From assembly GCF_038405225.1 (NCBI RefSeq), contig NZ_CP151657.1, positions 2,356,001 through 2,420,000 of the forward strand: a DNA stretch of 64,000 nucleotides, read 5' to 3'. The stretch's first letter is position 1; each line of letters starts with the position of its first letter. The notes under the pieces were generated by a model. That model did not search any database and was not told the DNA's origin. It saw only the letters and a program-made list of their open reading frames with translations. The DNA is from Arthrobacter citreus. Lineage in GTDB: Bacteria; Actinomycetota; Actinomycetes; Actinomycetales; Micrococcaceae. A program made the position numbers and the translations under genes. Below, piece after piece: positions 11,100-20,811 of this stretch.

Positions 11100-12440
11100 C
11101 TAGCCCACGCCGATGGCTGCTGAAACCTCCTGGATGAACTGTTCCCCTGCCTGCTCAGGAGTAATCTGCTCGAAGAGGACCCCGGAATTTACCCGCTCCA
11201 GGATCTGGAGCGTGTTGGTGGATCCGACGGGGCCGATAATCAGGGGCCGGTTGGCGTACTCGCCCATCCGTCCCACAAATTGGCTCTCGACCTGCTGCTG
11301 CTCCGTGAGGGTGGGCTGGATGGCTTCCAGCACGTCGGGGTTGGACGGTATGCCACGGTCCGTTCCGATGACTTTGGCGGCCTCGGGGTCGTTGATCAGG
11401 AAGTCGATGAGCGCCGCGGCTTCCTTGGGGTGCTCGGACTTGGAGTAGATGGAGTAGATCTGGGAGGCCTGCAGCCACACGCCGGGCTGCTTGTGAGACT
11501 CACCCGGCGGTCGGATCAGCTGCAGCGGATCCCCCGACGCGCTCTGGTAGGCGGCGTACTGGTTGCTCCAGGCGAATTCCATGGCCGACAGTCCGCGCCC
11601 CATCAGGCTCTGCTCCGGACCCGCCTGCCCATCCAGCTCAGAGGTGAGGGCGGCCTCAGGTGCTGCTCCGGATTCCCGGAGACCGGCGGTCATTTCCCAC
11701 CAGTCGGCCAGGGTTTCCGGTTCTATGTTCATGCCGCCGTCCTCGGAGTAGACGGATTCCCCGTGCTGCCAGGCGTAGAGGTCCAGGGCCTCCATCGAGG
11801 TTGGATCCGCCGTTCCGTAGACGCCGTCCGGAGAGTTGGCTGAAATGGCCTCCGCGGTTTCGGCGAAGTCCTCCCAGGTCCAGGTATCCTCGTCCGGCAG
11901 CGGAACCCCTGCCTCTTCGAACACGCGCGGGTTGATCAGCAGGGCGTAGGTGTTGTTGCCGGTGGGCACGCCGTACTGGACATCACTGAAGTTACCGTTG
12001 TCCAGGGCTGATTCCGGCAGCTTGCTGAGGTCCAAGTCCCCGCTAACCTCGCTCAGGTCCAGCAGCGCACCGCGGTCGCCGTATTCGCGCGGGTAGGCAC
12101 CGCCAAGCGTGATGACGTCGGGAGCATCTCCGCCGGCCACCGTAGTTGCCAGCCGGTCAAAGTAGCCGTTGAAGTCCGCAAACTCCGGCTTCACCGTGAT
12201 GTTGGGATTCGCTTCCTCGAATTTGTCGATCGCCTGCTGGGTAATTTCCGCCCGGTCGGAATTACCCCACCAGGAAAAGCGCAGCTCCACCGGTCCGTCG
12301 GCGGCGTCGGAGCCTGTTTCGGATGAGCCGCATCCGGAGGCTGTCGCTGCCAGCAGGGCTGCTGCCGCTGCTGCCACCGCAAAGCGCAGCGGTTTGCGGC
12401 GGGCGGAACGGGAAGAACTGGATCTCTCAAAACGGGTCAC
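11100..12440 (-). CDS. Orphan extracellular sugar-binding lipoprotein (ABC family 1)
   Basis: The 446-residue protein begins with a basic region, a hydrophobic helix and a lipobox ending ATASGC, so it is a lipid-anchored binding protein. The mature part has family-1 solute-binding features: RFSWWGNSDRAEITQQAI, NITVKPEFADFNGY and TTVAGGDAPDVITL. This family delivers oligosaccharides to MalFG-type permeases, but no permease or ATPase gene is adjacent. GTG 12440 is preceded by AGGAG. A LacI-type palindrome lies 14-25 bp upstream. It must pair with permeases elsewhere or act as a stand-alone sensor. Confidence 0.88.
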   Translation of the reverse strand: MTRFERSSSSRSARRKPLRFAVAAAAAALLAATASGCGSSETGSDAADGPVELRFSWWGNSDRAEITQQAIDKFEEANPNITVKPEFADFNGYFDRLATTVAGGDAPDVITLGGAYPREYGDRGALLDLSEVSGDLDLSKLPESALDNGNFSDVQYGVPTGNNTYALLINPRVFEEAGVPLPDEDTWTWEDFAETAEAISANSPDGVYGTADPTSMEALDLYAWQHGESVYSEDGGMNIEPETLADWWEMTAGLRESGAAPEAALTSELDGQAGPEQSLMGRGLSAMEFAWSNQYAAYQSASGDPLQLIRPPGESHKQPGVWLQASQIYSIYSKSEHPKEAAALIDFLINDPEAAKVIGTDRGIPSNPDVLEAIQPTLTEQQQVESQFVGRMGEYANRPLIIGPVGSTNTLQILERVNSGVLFEQITPEQAGEQFIQEVSAAIGVG

Positions 12441-12453
12441 GGCATCTCCTCAT

Positions 12454-12465
12454 TGAAACGTCTCA
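12454..12465. promoter_or_regulatory. LacI-type operator upstream of the sugar-binding lipoprotein gene
   Basis: TGAAACGTCTCA is a near-perfect 12-bp palindrome (one mismatch) of the type used by LacI-family sugar regulators. It lies between the promoter region and the ribosome site. No LacI gene is in the window. Confidence 0.55.
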
Positions 12466-12554
12466 TTACGGGTGCACAAAGCATCACCTGCAATTGTTGG
12501 TCGTGTCAACATATTTCCGGATACGACACCGCCCAGCCGGTTCTCAGCCGGTCC

Positions 12555-13919
12555 TCAGCCGATCTGTCCATCCTCCAGCAGCTCGGTCACCAGAGCCGCA
12601 ATGGGCGAGCGCTCGGAGCGGGTCAGCGTGATGTGTCCAAACAGCGGATGTCCCTTCAGCGTCTCCACCACGGCCGCCACGCCGTCGTGGCGCCCCACAC
12701 GCAGGTTGTCGCGCTGCGCGACGTCGTGGGTGAGGACCACCCGCGAGTTCTGGCCGATCCGGGACAGCACCGTCAGCAGCACATTCTTTTCCAGGGACTG
12801 CGCCTCATCCACGATCACGAACGAATCATGCAGGGACCGGCCCCGGATGTGTGTCAGCGGCAGGACCTCCAACATGCCGCGGTCCAGGACCTCCTCCAGC
12901 ACCTCCTTGGACACGAGTGCTTCAAGCGTGTCAAAGACAGCCTGGCCCCACGGGCCCATCTTTTCCGCCTCGGTTCCGGGCAGGTATCCAAGCTCCTGGC
13001 CGCCCACGGCGTAGAGCGGGCGAAAGACCACCACCTTGCGGTGCTCCCGGCGCTCCAGCACCGCCTCGAGCCCCGCGCAGAGCGCCAGCGCGGATTTTCC
13101 CGTACCCGCCCGTCCGCCCAGCGACACAATGCCGACATCGGCATCCATGAGCAGGTCGATGGCCAGCCGCTGCTCGGCGGAGCGTCCATGCAGGCCAAAC
13201 ACGTCGCGGTCCCCGCGCACCAGGCGCACCTGTTTGTCCGTCCCCACCCGGCCGAGCGCCGATCCGCGGCTGGAGAGCAGGACGACGCCGGTGTTCACCG
13301 GCTGCTCCGCGGCCGAGGGGATGAACACCGGGCGGTGCTCGTACAGCGCGTCGACGTCGGCTTCAGCCACATCCAGTTCGACGACGCCGGTCCAGCCGCT
13401 GTCGCGGACAAGGTCGCTGCGGTATTCGTCGGCCTTCAGCCCCACCGCCGATGCCTTGACCCGCATCGGCAGGTCCTTGGAGACAAGGGTGATGTTCCGC
13501 CCCTCGTCGGCCAGGCTCCGGGCCACGGCAAGGATCCGGCTGTCATTGTCGGTTCCGCGGATACCCGCCGGAAGGACGTCCACCGATATGTGGTTCAGTT
13601 CCACGCGCAGGGTGCCGCCGGAGTCGCCCAGCGGAATGGGTGCGCTCAGCCCGCCGTGTTCAATCCGCAGGTCATCAAGCAGACGCAGGGCGGCCCGGGC
13701 AAAGTAGCCCAGTTCCGGATCGTGCCGTTTTTTCTCGAGTTCGGTAATGACCACCAGCGGGACGATCACTTCGTGTTCGGCAAACCGCAGAATCGCTTTG
13801 GGATCCGAGAGCAGGACTGAAGTGTCCAGCACGTAGGCCTCGGGGCTGCTGTCAGAGCCCGGCGCTTCGGCGGCCGCACCGGTGTGGGCAGAGGTTCGCG
13901 GGGATGAAGGTAGGGCCAC
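12555..13919 (-). CDS. PhoH2-type protein: PIN ribonuclease domain fused to PhoH ATPase
   Basis: The 454-residue protein has an N-terminal PIN domain (about 28-170), starting [12 protein letters not shown] with acidic residues in [10 protein letters not shown] and [12 protein letters not shown] PhoH P-loop domain follows, with Walker A GRAGTGKS near 269-276, Walker B FVIVDEAQ and [10 protein letters not shown]. This is the PhoH2 architecture, known in mycobacteria as an ATP-dependent, sequence-specific RNA-unwinding ribonuclease. GTG 13919 is preceded by GGAG. No conventional antitoxin gene is obvious in the 273-bp upstream gap, which instead holds a palindromic repeat cluster. Confidence 0.93.
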   Translation of the reverse strand: MALPSSPRTSAHTGAAAEAPGSDSSPEAYVLDTSVLLSDPKAILRFAEHEVIVPLVVITELEKKRHDPELGYFARAALRLLDDLRIEHGGLSAPIPLGDSGGTLRVELNHISVDVLPAGIRGTDNDSRILAVARSLADEGRNITLVSKDLPMRVKASAVGLKADEYRSDLVRDSGWTGVVELDVAEADVDALYEHRPVFIPSAAEQPVNTGVVLLSSRGSALGRVGTDKQVRLVRGDRDVFGLHGRSAEQRLAIDLLMDADVGIVSLGGRAGTGKSALALCAGLEAVLERREHRKVVVFRPLYAVGGQELGYLPGTEAEKMGPWGQAVFDTLEALVSKEVLEEVLDRGMLEVLPLTHIRGRSLHDSFVIVDEAQSLEKNVLLTVLSRIGQNSRVVLTHDVAQRDNLRVGRHDGVAAVVETLKGHPLFGHITLTRSERSPIAALVTELLEDGQIG

Positions 13920-14130
13920 GGGAAACTCCAGTCAGGGGCGGTGCCCCGGTTAGCTGGTCGGGGAGGTCCACAGACCGGGGAAAGCGGGAAACGAGCCTTC
14001 CTGCACTGAATCTGTGCACATCCGGCCTCCGGTTCCGTCAGCGGGTCGCTGATCAATAGCACCAAGGTACGCCGGGGCGGCCCCGTGCCGCAGCATGACA
14101 CGGGCGGGTTTTTTTGCGTTCACTGCGAGT

Positions 14131-14190
14131 TCGCCTGCGGTTCAGGCGGTTGCCTGCGGTTCAGGCGGATTGTCTGCGGTTCAGGCGATG
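14131..14190. repeat. Three tandem 19-20 bp hairpin-forming repeats
   Basis: Three consecutive copies share CTGCGGTTCAGGCG at 14131-14150, 14151-14169 and 14170-14190. The first copy can fold on itself (CGCCTG with CAGGCG around CGGTT); the second keeps CCTG/CAGG and the third is weaker. The cluster lies immediately downstream of the isoprenyl transferase stop and may end or stabilise its transcript. Confidence 0.75.
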
Positions 14191-14192
14191 GC

Positions 14193-14954
14193 TCAGGAGC
14201 CGAAGCGGCGCTGCCGGCTGGCGTAGTCCCGGAGGGCGCGCAGGAAATCCACGCGGCGGAAGTCGGGCCACAGCGCTTCGCAGAAATAGAACTCGCTGTA
14301 CGCGCTTTGCCACATCAGGAAGCCGGACAGCCGCTGCTCCCCGGAGGTCCTGATCACCAGCTCCGGATCCGGTTGTCCGCGGGTGTACAGATACTCCGAG
14401 ATCTGCGTGTCGCACAAATCTTCGGTGATCTCGTCTATGGTCTTGCCGTGGGCGGCAGCGTCGTTCAGGAGTTCCTTGACGGCGTCGACGATTTCCCGCC
14501 GCCCACCGTAGCCGATCGCCACATTCACGTGCAGGCCGCTGGCATCCTTGGTGGTGTCTCCGAGGTTTTTGAGCTTTTCGGCCAGGTCTGCCGGCAGGAT
14601 ATCCAGGGCGCCAACGGCGTTGACCCGCAGGTTCCCCTTCTCCCCCAGACGGTCCAAGGTGTTGCCGATGATGTCCAGCAGCGGATCAAGCTCGTCCGCA
14701 TCGCGGTTCAGGTTATCCGTCGACAGCATGTACAGCGTGACCCGCCGCACGCCCAGTTCCTGGCACCAGCCCAGGAATTCGAGGATCTTGTCCGCGCCGG
14801 CCTGATGCCCGTCACTGGTTGGCGCGCCGGCAAGTTTTGCCCAGCGGCGGTTGCCGTCCACCATGACGCCGATGTGCCCGGGGATGCGGTCGCGGGCCAG
14901 GCTGCGGCGCAGCTTGCGCTCGTAGTAGGCATACACAACGCCCGGAAACCTCAT
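14193..14954 (-). CDS. uppS: Isoprenyl transferase (cis-prenyltransferase), probable Z-farnesyl diphosphate synthase
   Basis: The 253-residue enzyme adds isopentenyl units in cis configuration to an allylic diphosphate. The catalytic loop HIGVMVDGNRRWAK carries Asp33 and the GNRRW motif; the RTSGEQRLSGFLMWQSAYSEFYF region forms the other diphosphate site. The upstream frame is open but the homologous N-terminus (MRFPGVVYAYYERKL) supports ATG 14954. Pairing with hemolysin III in this gene order matches M. tuberculosis Rv1086, a short-chain Z-FPP synthase, so a role before decaprenyl phosphate synthesis is inferred. Chain length cannot be read reliably. Confidence 0.9.
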   Translation of the reverse strand: MRFPGVVYAYYERKLRRSLARDRIPGHIGVMVDGNRRWAKLAGAPTSDGHQAGADKILEFLGWCQELGVRRVTLYMLSTDNLNRDADELDPLLDIIGNTLDRLGEKGNLRVNAVGALDILPADLAEKLKNLGDTTKDASGLHVNVAIGYGGRREIVDAVKELLNDAAAHGKTIDEITEDLCDTQISEYLYTRGQPDPELVIRTSGEQRLSGFLMWQSAYSEFYFCEALWPDFRRVDFLRALRDYASRQRRFGS

Positions 14955-15102
14955 GCGGAGCCGCACCTGCCTTGTCCTCTGTGCTGGGAGAAAACGTCTC
15001 CGCGGTGGTGGGAGGCGCACTAAAAAGTGTATTCCCAAAAAGCCGGGCGCACTTCCGGCCGGTCGGCGCGGTGCGACAAACCTTGAGCGCCCAGTTGGAC
15101 GT

Positions 15103-15205
15103 GCGTCACTTTCCCCTGCATGGGGAAGTGATGTGGGCCTCGGGAACCCCTGGAATGAGTGACGCAACCTATAGTTACCGAGCAGTAACTTACCGACTCG
15201 TAGGT
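15103..15205. promoter_or_regulatory. Divergent uppS/trhA control region with nested palindromes
   Basis: GCGTCACT (15103-15110) pairs with AGTGACGC (15158-15165). Inside lies a hairpin of CACTTTCCCC with GGGGAAGTG. Further right are GTTAC-N6-GTAAC and TAACTTAC-CGACTC-GTAGGTTA, the last just upstream of the trhA -10 box. The layout suggests one or two dimeric regulators. Confidence 0.5.
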
Positions 15206-15211
15206 TAGGCT
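15206..15211 (+). promoter_or_regulatory. -10 box TAGGCT of trhA (leaderless)
   Basis: TAGGCT is followed by 7 nt and ATG 15219, with no ribosome site. Confidence 0.55.
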
Positions 15212-15218
15212 TTTGTCT

Positions 15219-15959
15219 ATGACATCTTCATCGTCGTCCGCTCCGCCCGAGCGGGATCCCAGCTCCCGCAGCACTCCCGGCCCCGTGGAATCCGCCGTCG
15301 AGCAGGTAGCCGACATCCTGGATATCAAACCGAAACTGCGGGGTTGGCTGCACGCCGGTGCCACACCGTTTGCGCTGGCCGCCGGGATTGTCCTGGTTGT
15401 CCTGGCCCCCACCACCGGCACCCGGATTGCGTCGGCGATCTACGCTGCCACCGGCGTGCTGCTGTTCGGAGTATCGGCGGTCTACCACCGGGGCAACTGG
15501 TCGCCCAAGGTCAAAACCATCCTCAAACGCCTGGATCACACCAACATCATGCTGGTGATCGCCGGCTCCTACACGCCGCTGGCCTGGTCCCTGCTTCCGC
15601 CGGAAAAAGCCAAGGTCCTGCTGTGGTTCATCTGGGGCGGCGCGGTTGCCGGAGTCCTGTTCCGCCTGCTGTGGCTGCATGCGCCGCGCTGGCTTTACAC
15701 GCCCGTCTACATTGCCCTGGGGCTTGCCGCACTGATCTACATTCCGGATTTTTTCGCCATCAACGCGACGGCGGCAGTACTGGTCTGCGTTGGCGGCGCC
15801 ATGTATATCACCGGGGCCGTCTGTTACGCGATGAAAAAGCCGAACCCGTCCCTGGACTGGTTCGGCTTCCACGAAATTTTCCATGCCTTCACGCTGGCCG
15901 GCTTCGCATGCCATTACGTTGCCATCCTGATGGCTGTGCTTTCGGTCGGCGCGTCCTAG
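15219..15959 (+). CDS. trhA: Hemolysin III / PAQR-family membrane protein (TrhA)
   Basis: The 246-residue protein has a Ser/Pro-rich cytosolic N-terminus (about 40 residues) and seven hydrophobic segments. PAQR hallmarks are present: the SAVYHRG stretch with RLDHTNIMLVIAGSYTPL, and the late FHEIFHAFTLAGFACHY, which supply the conserved histidines of the membrane metal site. Bacterial members are implicated in membrane energetics or lipid homeostasis; haemolysis is not implied. ATG 15219 is chosen over an in-frame TTG at 15213 because of the -10 spacing. It is divergent from uppS, as in other Actinobacteria. Confidence 0.92.
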   Translation: MTSSSSSAPPERDPSSRSTPGPVESAVEQVADILDIKPKLRGWLHAGATPFALAAGIVLVVLAPTTGTRIASAIYAATGVLLFGVSAVYHRGNWSPKVKTILKRLDHTNIMLVIAGSYTPLAWSLLPPEKAKVLLWFIWGGAVAGVLFRLLWLHAPRWLYTPVYIALGLAALIYIPDFFAINATAAVLVCVGGAMYITGAVCYAMKKPNPSLDWFGFHEIFHAFTLAGFACHYVAILMAVLSVGAS

Positions 15960-15976
15960 GGCCGTTCCCAGGACCG

Positions 15977-18178
<2,202 letters not shown>

Positions 18179-18187
18179 ATCCGTCTC

Positions 18188-18541
18188 CTAGCCGCGTTCG
18201 GCGGAACCGGGCCGCCGCCCGCCGTCGTTGCCGGCTGCCGGCGCCTGGTCCCCGGCCGGAGCGGTGCCGGCCGAAGCGGAGGAACCGGCCTGAATGTCCT
18301 CGGTGGCGGGAATGAAAACATCGGTTCCCACTCCGGTCATGGCCTGCTCCCGGTAACGCACGCGCCGGATGCGCTTGACCATGTCGCGGATCAGGAAAAT
18401 TACCACCAGCACCAGGAAGAGGGTCGCCAGGAAACCCAGCAGGCCGGGGGTCACGTCGGCAATGCTCAAACCGGACTTCAGCTCGCCGTCTTCGGTTCCA
18501 CCGGGGTTCACGAGCTGGGGCAGGCTGTACACGAAGTTCAC
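18188..18541 (-). CDS. Small single-pass membrane protein (Rv1083-like)
   Basis: The 117-residue product has one strong membrane helix (about 34-54, LLGFLATLFLVLVVIFLI) followed by a basic stretch RDMVKRIRRVRYR and a flexible Ala/Gly/Pro-rich tail. The position between mca and the DUF255 gene matches Rv1083 of M. tuberculosis, also a small membrane protein of unknown role. Positive residues after the helix predict a cytosolic C-terminus. It starts 49 bp downstream of mca on the same strand, probably in one operon. Confidence 0.8.
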   Translation of the reverse strand: MNFVYSLPQLVNPGGTEDGELKSGLSIADVTPGLLGFLATLFLVLVVIFLIRDMVKRIRRVRYREQAMTGVGTDVFIPATEDIQAGSSASAGTAPAGDQAPAAGNDGGRRPGSAERG

Positions 18542-18590
18542 TGAGTTTTCTCTCTCTTGGAAGCAGGCGGCTTGAGGCCGTCCCTACCCT

Positions 18591-19508
18591 CTATCGTATG
18601 CCAGCAAACAGGTCGGTTTCCGGCAGTTCCGTCTCCACTTTGGTCAGGATCAGCGAATAGTCTTCCCACGGCCAGACTTTCCGCTGCGTCGGAGCATCAA
18701 CAGCGAAAAAGAACCCGTCAGGGTCAACCTGGGTCCGGTGGCTTTTCAGGGCGCGGTCCCGGGTCTCGAAGAAGTCTCCGCAGTGGATCTGCGTGGTGGT
18801 GGGATGGGTCGGTGCCGGCGGCTGGTGGCCCTCGGTGTCGGCCTCCTGCCACGCGGCGATGCGCTCGGCGTAGGGCGAGTCCACGCCTGCCTCCACCAGT
18901 GCATGGTGCAGCGCCTGGAACCGCTCGGGGTTGAACGCGCGGTCATAGTAGAGCTTCATCGGCTCCCATGCTTCGCCGGTCCCCGGGTACCGGTCCGGGT
19001 CGCCGGCGGCCGAGAAGGCCTCCACCGCCACCTTGTGAGCCATGATGTGGTCCGGGTGCGGGTAGCCACCGTTTTCGTCATAGCTGATGATCACGTGCGG
19101 ACGGAACTCGCGCACCAGCTTCACCAGGGGCGCTGCGGCGTGCTCCAGCGGTTCCAGGGCAAAGCAGCCAAACGGCAGGTCAGGAAGCGGATCGCCCTCC
19201 GGCAGCCCCGAGTCCATAAAGCCCAGCCAGCGGTGCTGCACGCCCAGTTCGCGCCGGGCGTTGGCCATTTCGTGGCGGCGCAGTCCGGCGAGGTCCCGCT
19301 TCGCGGCGGCACTGGATTCCATGGAGGGGTTCAGCACACTGCCGCGCTCTCCTCCGGTGCAGGTCGCCACCATCACGTCCACGCCCTGCGCCGCGTAGTA
19401 CGCCATCATGGCCGCACCCTTGCTGGCCTCATCGTCGGGGTGTGCGTGCACGGCCAGCAGCCGCAGCGGTGCCTGACGGCTGGAAATATCATTTGACGCG
19501 GTCGACAC
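18591..19508 (-). CDS. mca: Mycothiol S-conjugate amidase
   Basis: The 305-residue zinc amidase cleaves mycothiol S-conjugates, releasing a mercapturic acid for export and recovering GlcN-inositol. Metal site motifs are AHPDDE (22-27) and HPDH (151-154) in ENGGYPHPDHIMAH. The internal ATCTGGERGSV and RRHEMANARRELGV are typical of the MshB/Mca family; the Mca assignment over MshB rests on the C-terminal region DGFFFAVD and on gene order. GTG 19508 is preferred to TTG 19514 because AGGAG lies 6 nt before it. It indicates a mycothiol-making host. Confidence 0.92.
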   Translation of the reverse strand: MSTASNDISSRQAPLRLLAVHAHPDDEASKGAAMMAYYAAQGVDVMVATCTGGERGSVLNPSMESSAAAKRDLAGLRRHEMANARRELGVQHRWLGFMDSGLPEGDPLPDLPFGCFALEPLEHAAAPLVKLVREFRPHVIISYDENGGYPHPDHIMAHKVAVEAFSAAGDPDRYPGTGEAWEPMKLYYDRAFNPERFQALHHALVEAGVDSPYAERIAAWQEADTEGHQPPAPTHPTTTQIHCGDFFETRDRALKSHRTQVDPDGFFFAVDAPTQRKVWPWEDYSLILTKVETELPETDLFAGIR

Positions 19509-19553
19509 GAGCAACTCCTGAGGGTCGGCGGATTGTGGACGGACAAACTCGGA

Positions 19554-19559
19554 TAAAAT
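19554..19559 (+). promoter_or_regulatory. -10 box TAAAAT of the DUF4307 gene (leaderless)
   Basis: TAAAAT ends 6 nt before GTG 19566. A weak TTGTGG -35 (19533-19538) sits 15 bp upstream. The mRNA should start at or beside the start codon. Confidence 0.5.
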
Positions 19560-19565
19560 AAAGAA

Positions 19566-20027
19566 GTGAGCACTGAGGAAGGTCCTGTCAAGCAGCCAGC
19601 CCCCGAGCAGACGCCGGATAGTTTTCCGTCCGCAACAAGATTAGCCAATCGATACGGCACCCCCAAGCCGGGCCTCTCCCGCAGGAGCAAGATCATCATG
19701 GGCGGCACCGCGGTGCTGCTCGGATGCGCCGGAGCGGCTTGGATAGCCATGCCCTCCCCCAGCGGCGAAGTGACGTTCAAGGACGTGGGTTTCAGCATCA
19801 CCGACGCCGGACATGCGGTGGTCGATTTTCAGGTGACCAAGGATACAGACGCGACGGTCACCTGCGCGGTCCAGGCCCTGAACGACTCCTACGCGGTGGT
19901 CGGCTGGAAACAGGTCACTGTCGGCCCGGCGGAGCAAGCCACCACCGGCCAGCGGATTACGCTGCGCACCGATTCCCTGGGCGTTACCGGCGGAGTCAAC
20001 GCCTGCTGGATTGCCGACGAAAGCTGA
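19566..20027 (+). CDS. DUF4307 membrane-anchored protein (Rv1081c-like)
   Basis: The 153-residue protein has a hydrophilic N-terminus containing ATRLANRYGTP, one membrane helix (about 43-63) and an outside beta-rich domain (GEVTFKDVGFSITDAGHAVVDFQVTKD). This matches DUF4307, which lies divergent from mca and upstream of greA throughout Actinobacteria. The beta domain looks like a small immunoglobulin-like fold with a single disulfide possible between its two cysteines (TVTCAV and NACWI). The function is unknown. Confidence 0.85.
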   Translation: MSTEEGPVKQPAPEQTPDSFPSATRLANRYGTPKPGLSRRSKIIMGGTAVLLGCAGAAWIAMPSPSGEVTFKDVGFSITDAGHAVVDFQVTKDTDATVTCAVQALNDSYAVVGWKQVTVGPAEQATTGQRITLRTDSLGVTGGVNACWIADES

Positions 20028-20099
20028 GCCGGAACCGGGAACGCTGCTCCGGCTGGGCCGGTGCAGGTTGCCGGGCGGATTTCAAGCCGGCTGGGGTTC

Positions 20100-20128
20100 T
20101 TGGGTAAACCGGCTTTGAGAACTAGTAT
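20100..20128 (+). promoter_or_regulatory. Housekeeping promoter of greA
   Basis: TTGGGT (20100-20105), a 17-bp spacer and TAGTAT (20123-20128) form a good sigma-70-type promoter. Transcription should begin near 20135, leaving a leader of about 160 nt before greA. Confidence 0.7.
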
Positions 20129-20142
20129 GGAGCCTACGTTAT

Positions 20143-20204
20143 GCCCCGCCCAGGTGATCAGCACTGCAAGATCAGCACTGCAACCGGTCACCGCCCGGCG
20201 GGGT
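20143..20204 (+). promoter_or_regulatory. Structured greA leader with tandem 14-bp repeat
   Basis: The leader holds GATCAGCACTGCAA twice in direct succession (20156-20169, 20170-20183), flanked by GCCCCGCC (20143-20150) and GGCGGGG (20197-20203), which can pair and are followed by TCTTT. This could act as an attenuator or mRNA stabiliser. No known riboswitch class was recognised. Confidence 0.45.
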
Positions 20205-20293
20205 CTTTGCTTGTCAGGCCGTTTCGGCCCGCAGTGCAAATTCAGCCTGCCGGACCAGATTCTTGGTTCGGTCGTCATTAAAAGGAGAGACCC

Positions 20294-20785
20294 GTGTCCA
20301 CCAACAGCGCACCTGCCGCTTGGCTCACTCAGGAGTCTTACGACCGCCTGAAGGCAGAACTGGATCACCTGTCCGGTCCCGGCCGCACGGAAATCGTGGC
20401 CCGCATTGAGCAGGCCCGGTCCGAGGGCGATTTGAAGGAGAACGGCGGGTACCACGCAGCCAAGGAAGAGCAGGGCAAGGCCGAGGCCCGCATCCGCCAG
20501 CTGACTCACCTGCTGCGGACCGCCCATGTGGGCGAGGCACCGGCCGACGACGGCGTGGTGGAACCGGGCATGCTCGTCGAAGCCAGGATCGCCGGCGACC
20601 CCGAGACCTTCCTGCTGGGCAGCCGTGAGATTGCCGGCGACTCGGACATCAATGTCTACAGCGAGAAGTCACCGCTTGGTGCGGCCATCCAGGGCATGAA
20701 GGCCGGCGACACCGCCACCTACAAGGCTCCGAACGGCAAGGACATTTCGGTGGAGATCATCTCCGCCACGCCTTACTCGAGCTGA
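20294..20785 (+). CDS. greA: Transcription elongation factor GreA
   Basis: The 163-residue protein enters the RNA polymerase secondary channel and stimulates cleavage of backtracked transcripts. The N-terminal coiled coil contains ARSEGDLKENGGYHAAKEEQ (about 41-60), whose acidic tip is needed for cleavage, and the C-terminal FKBP-like domain ends GKDISVEIISA. GTG 20294 is preceded by AAAGGAGAG, a strong ribosome site. It is monocistronic, with its own promoter and a terminator. Confidence 0.96.
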   Translation: MSTNSAPAAWLTQESYDRLKAELDHLSGPGRTEIVARIEQARSEGDLKENGGYHAAKEEQGKAEARIRQLTHLLRTAHVGEAPADDGVVEPGMLVEARIAGDPETFLLGSREIAGDSDINVYSEKSPLGAAIQGMKAGDTATYKAPNGKDISVEIISATPYSS

Positions 20786-20811
20786 TTTTTCGGCAGCAGC
20801 GCCTTCGGGCA

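Noticed and set aside
12490-12535. A GTCGTGTC/GATACGAC pair in the upstream part of the lipoprotein control region
   Set aside because: One mismatch in eight bases and a 12-nt spacer make it too weak beside the clear LacI-type palindrome.
12453-13820. A 455-codon open frame on the plus strand opposite phoH2
   Set aside because: It is antisense to a clear PIN-PhoH protein, and its Arg/His/Gly-rich translation has no domain. High GC makes such frames common.
14082-14115. A CCCGTG/CACGGG stem followed by seven Ts on the plus strand
   Set aside because: There is no plus-strand gene upstream and the T-run is separated from the stem by CGGG; not a convincing terminator.
14131-14190. Tandem repeats considered as a CRISPR array
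   Set aside because: The three units are contiguous without unique spacers, and no cas gene is near.
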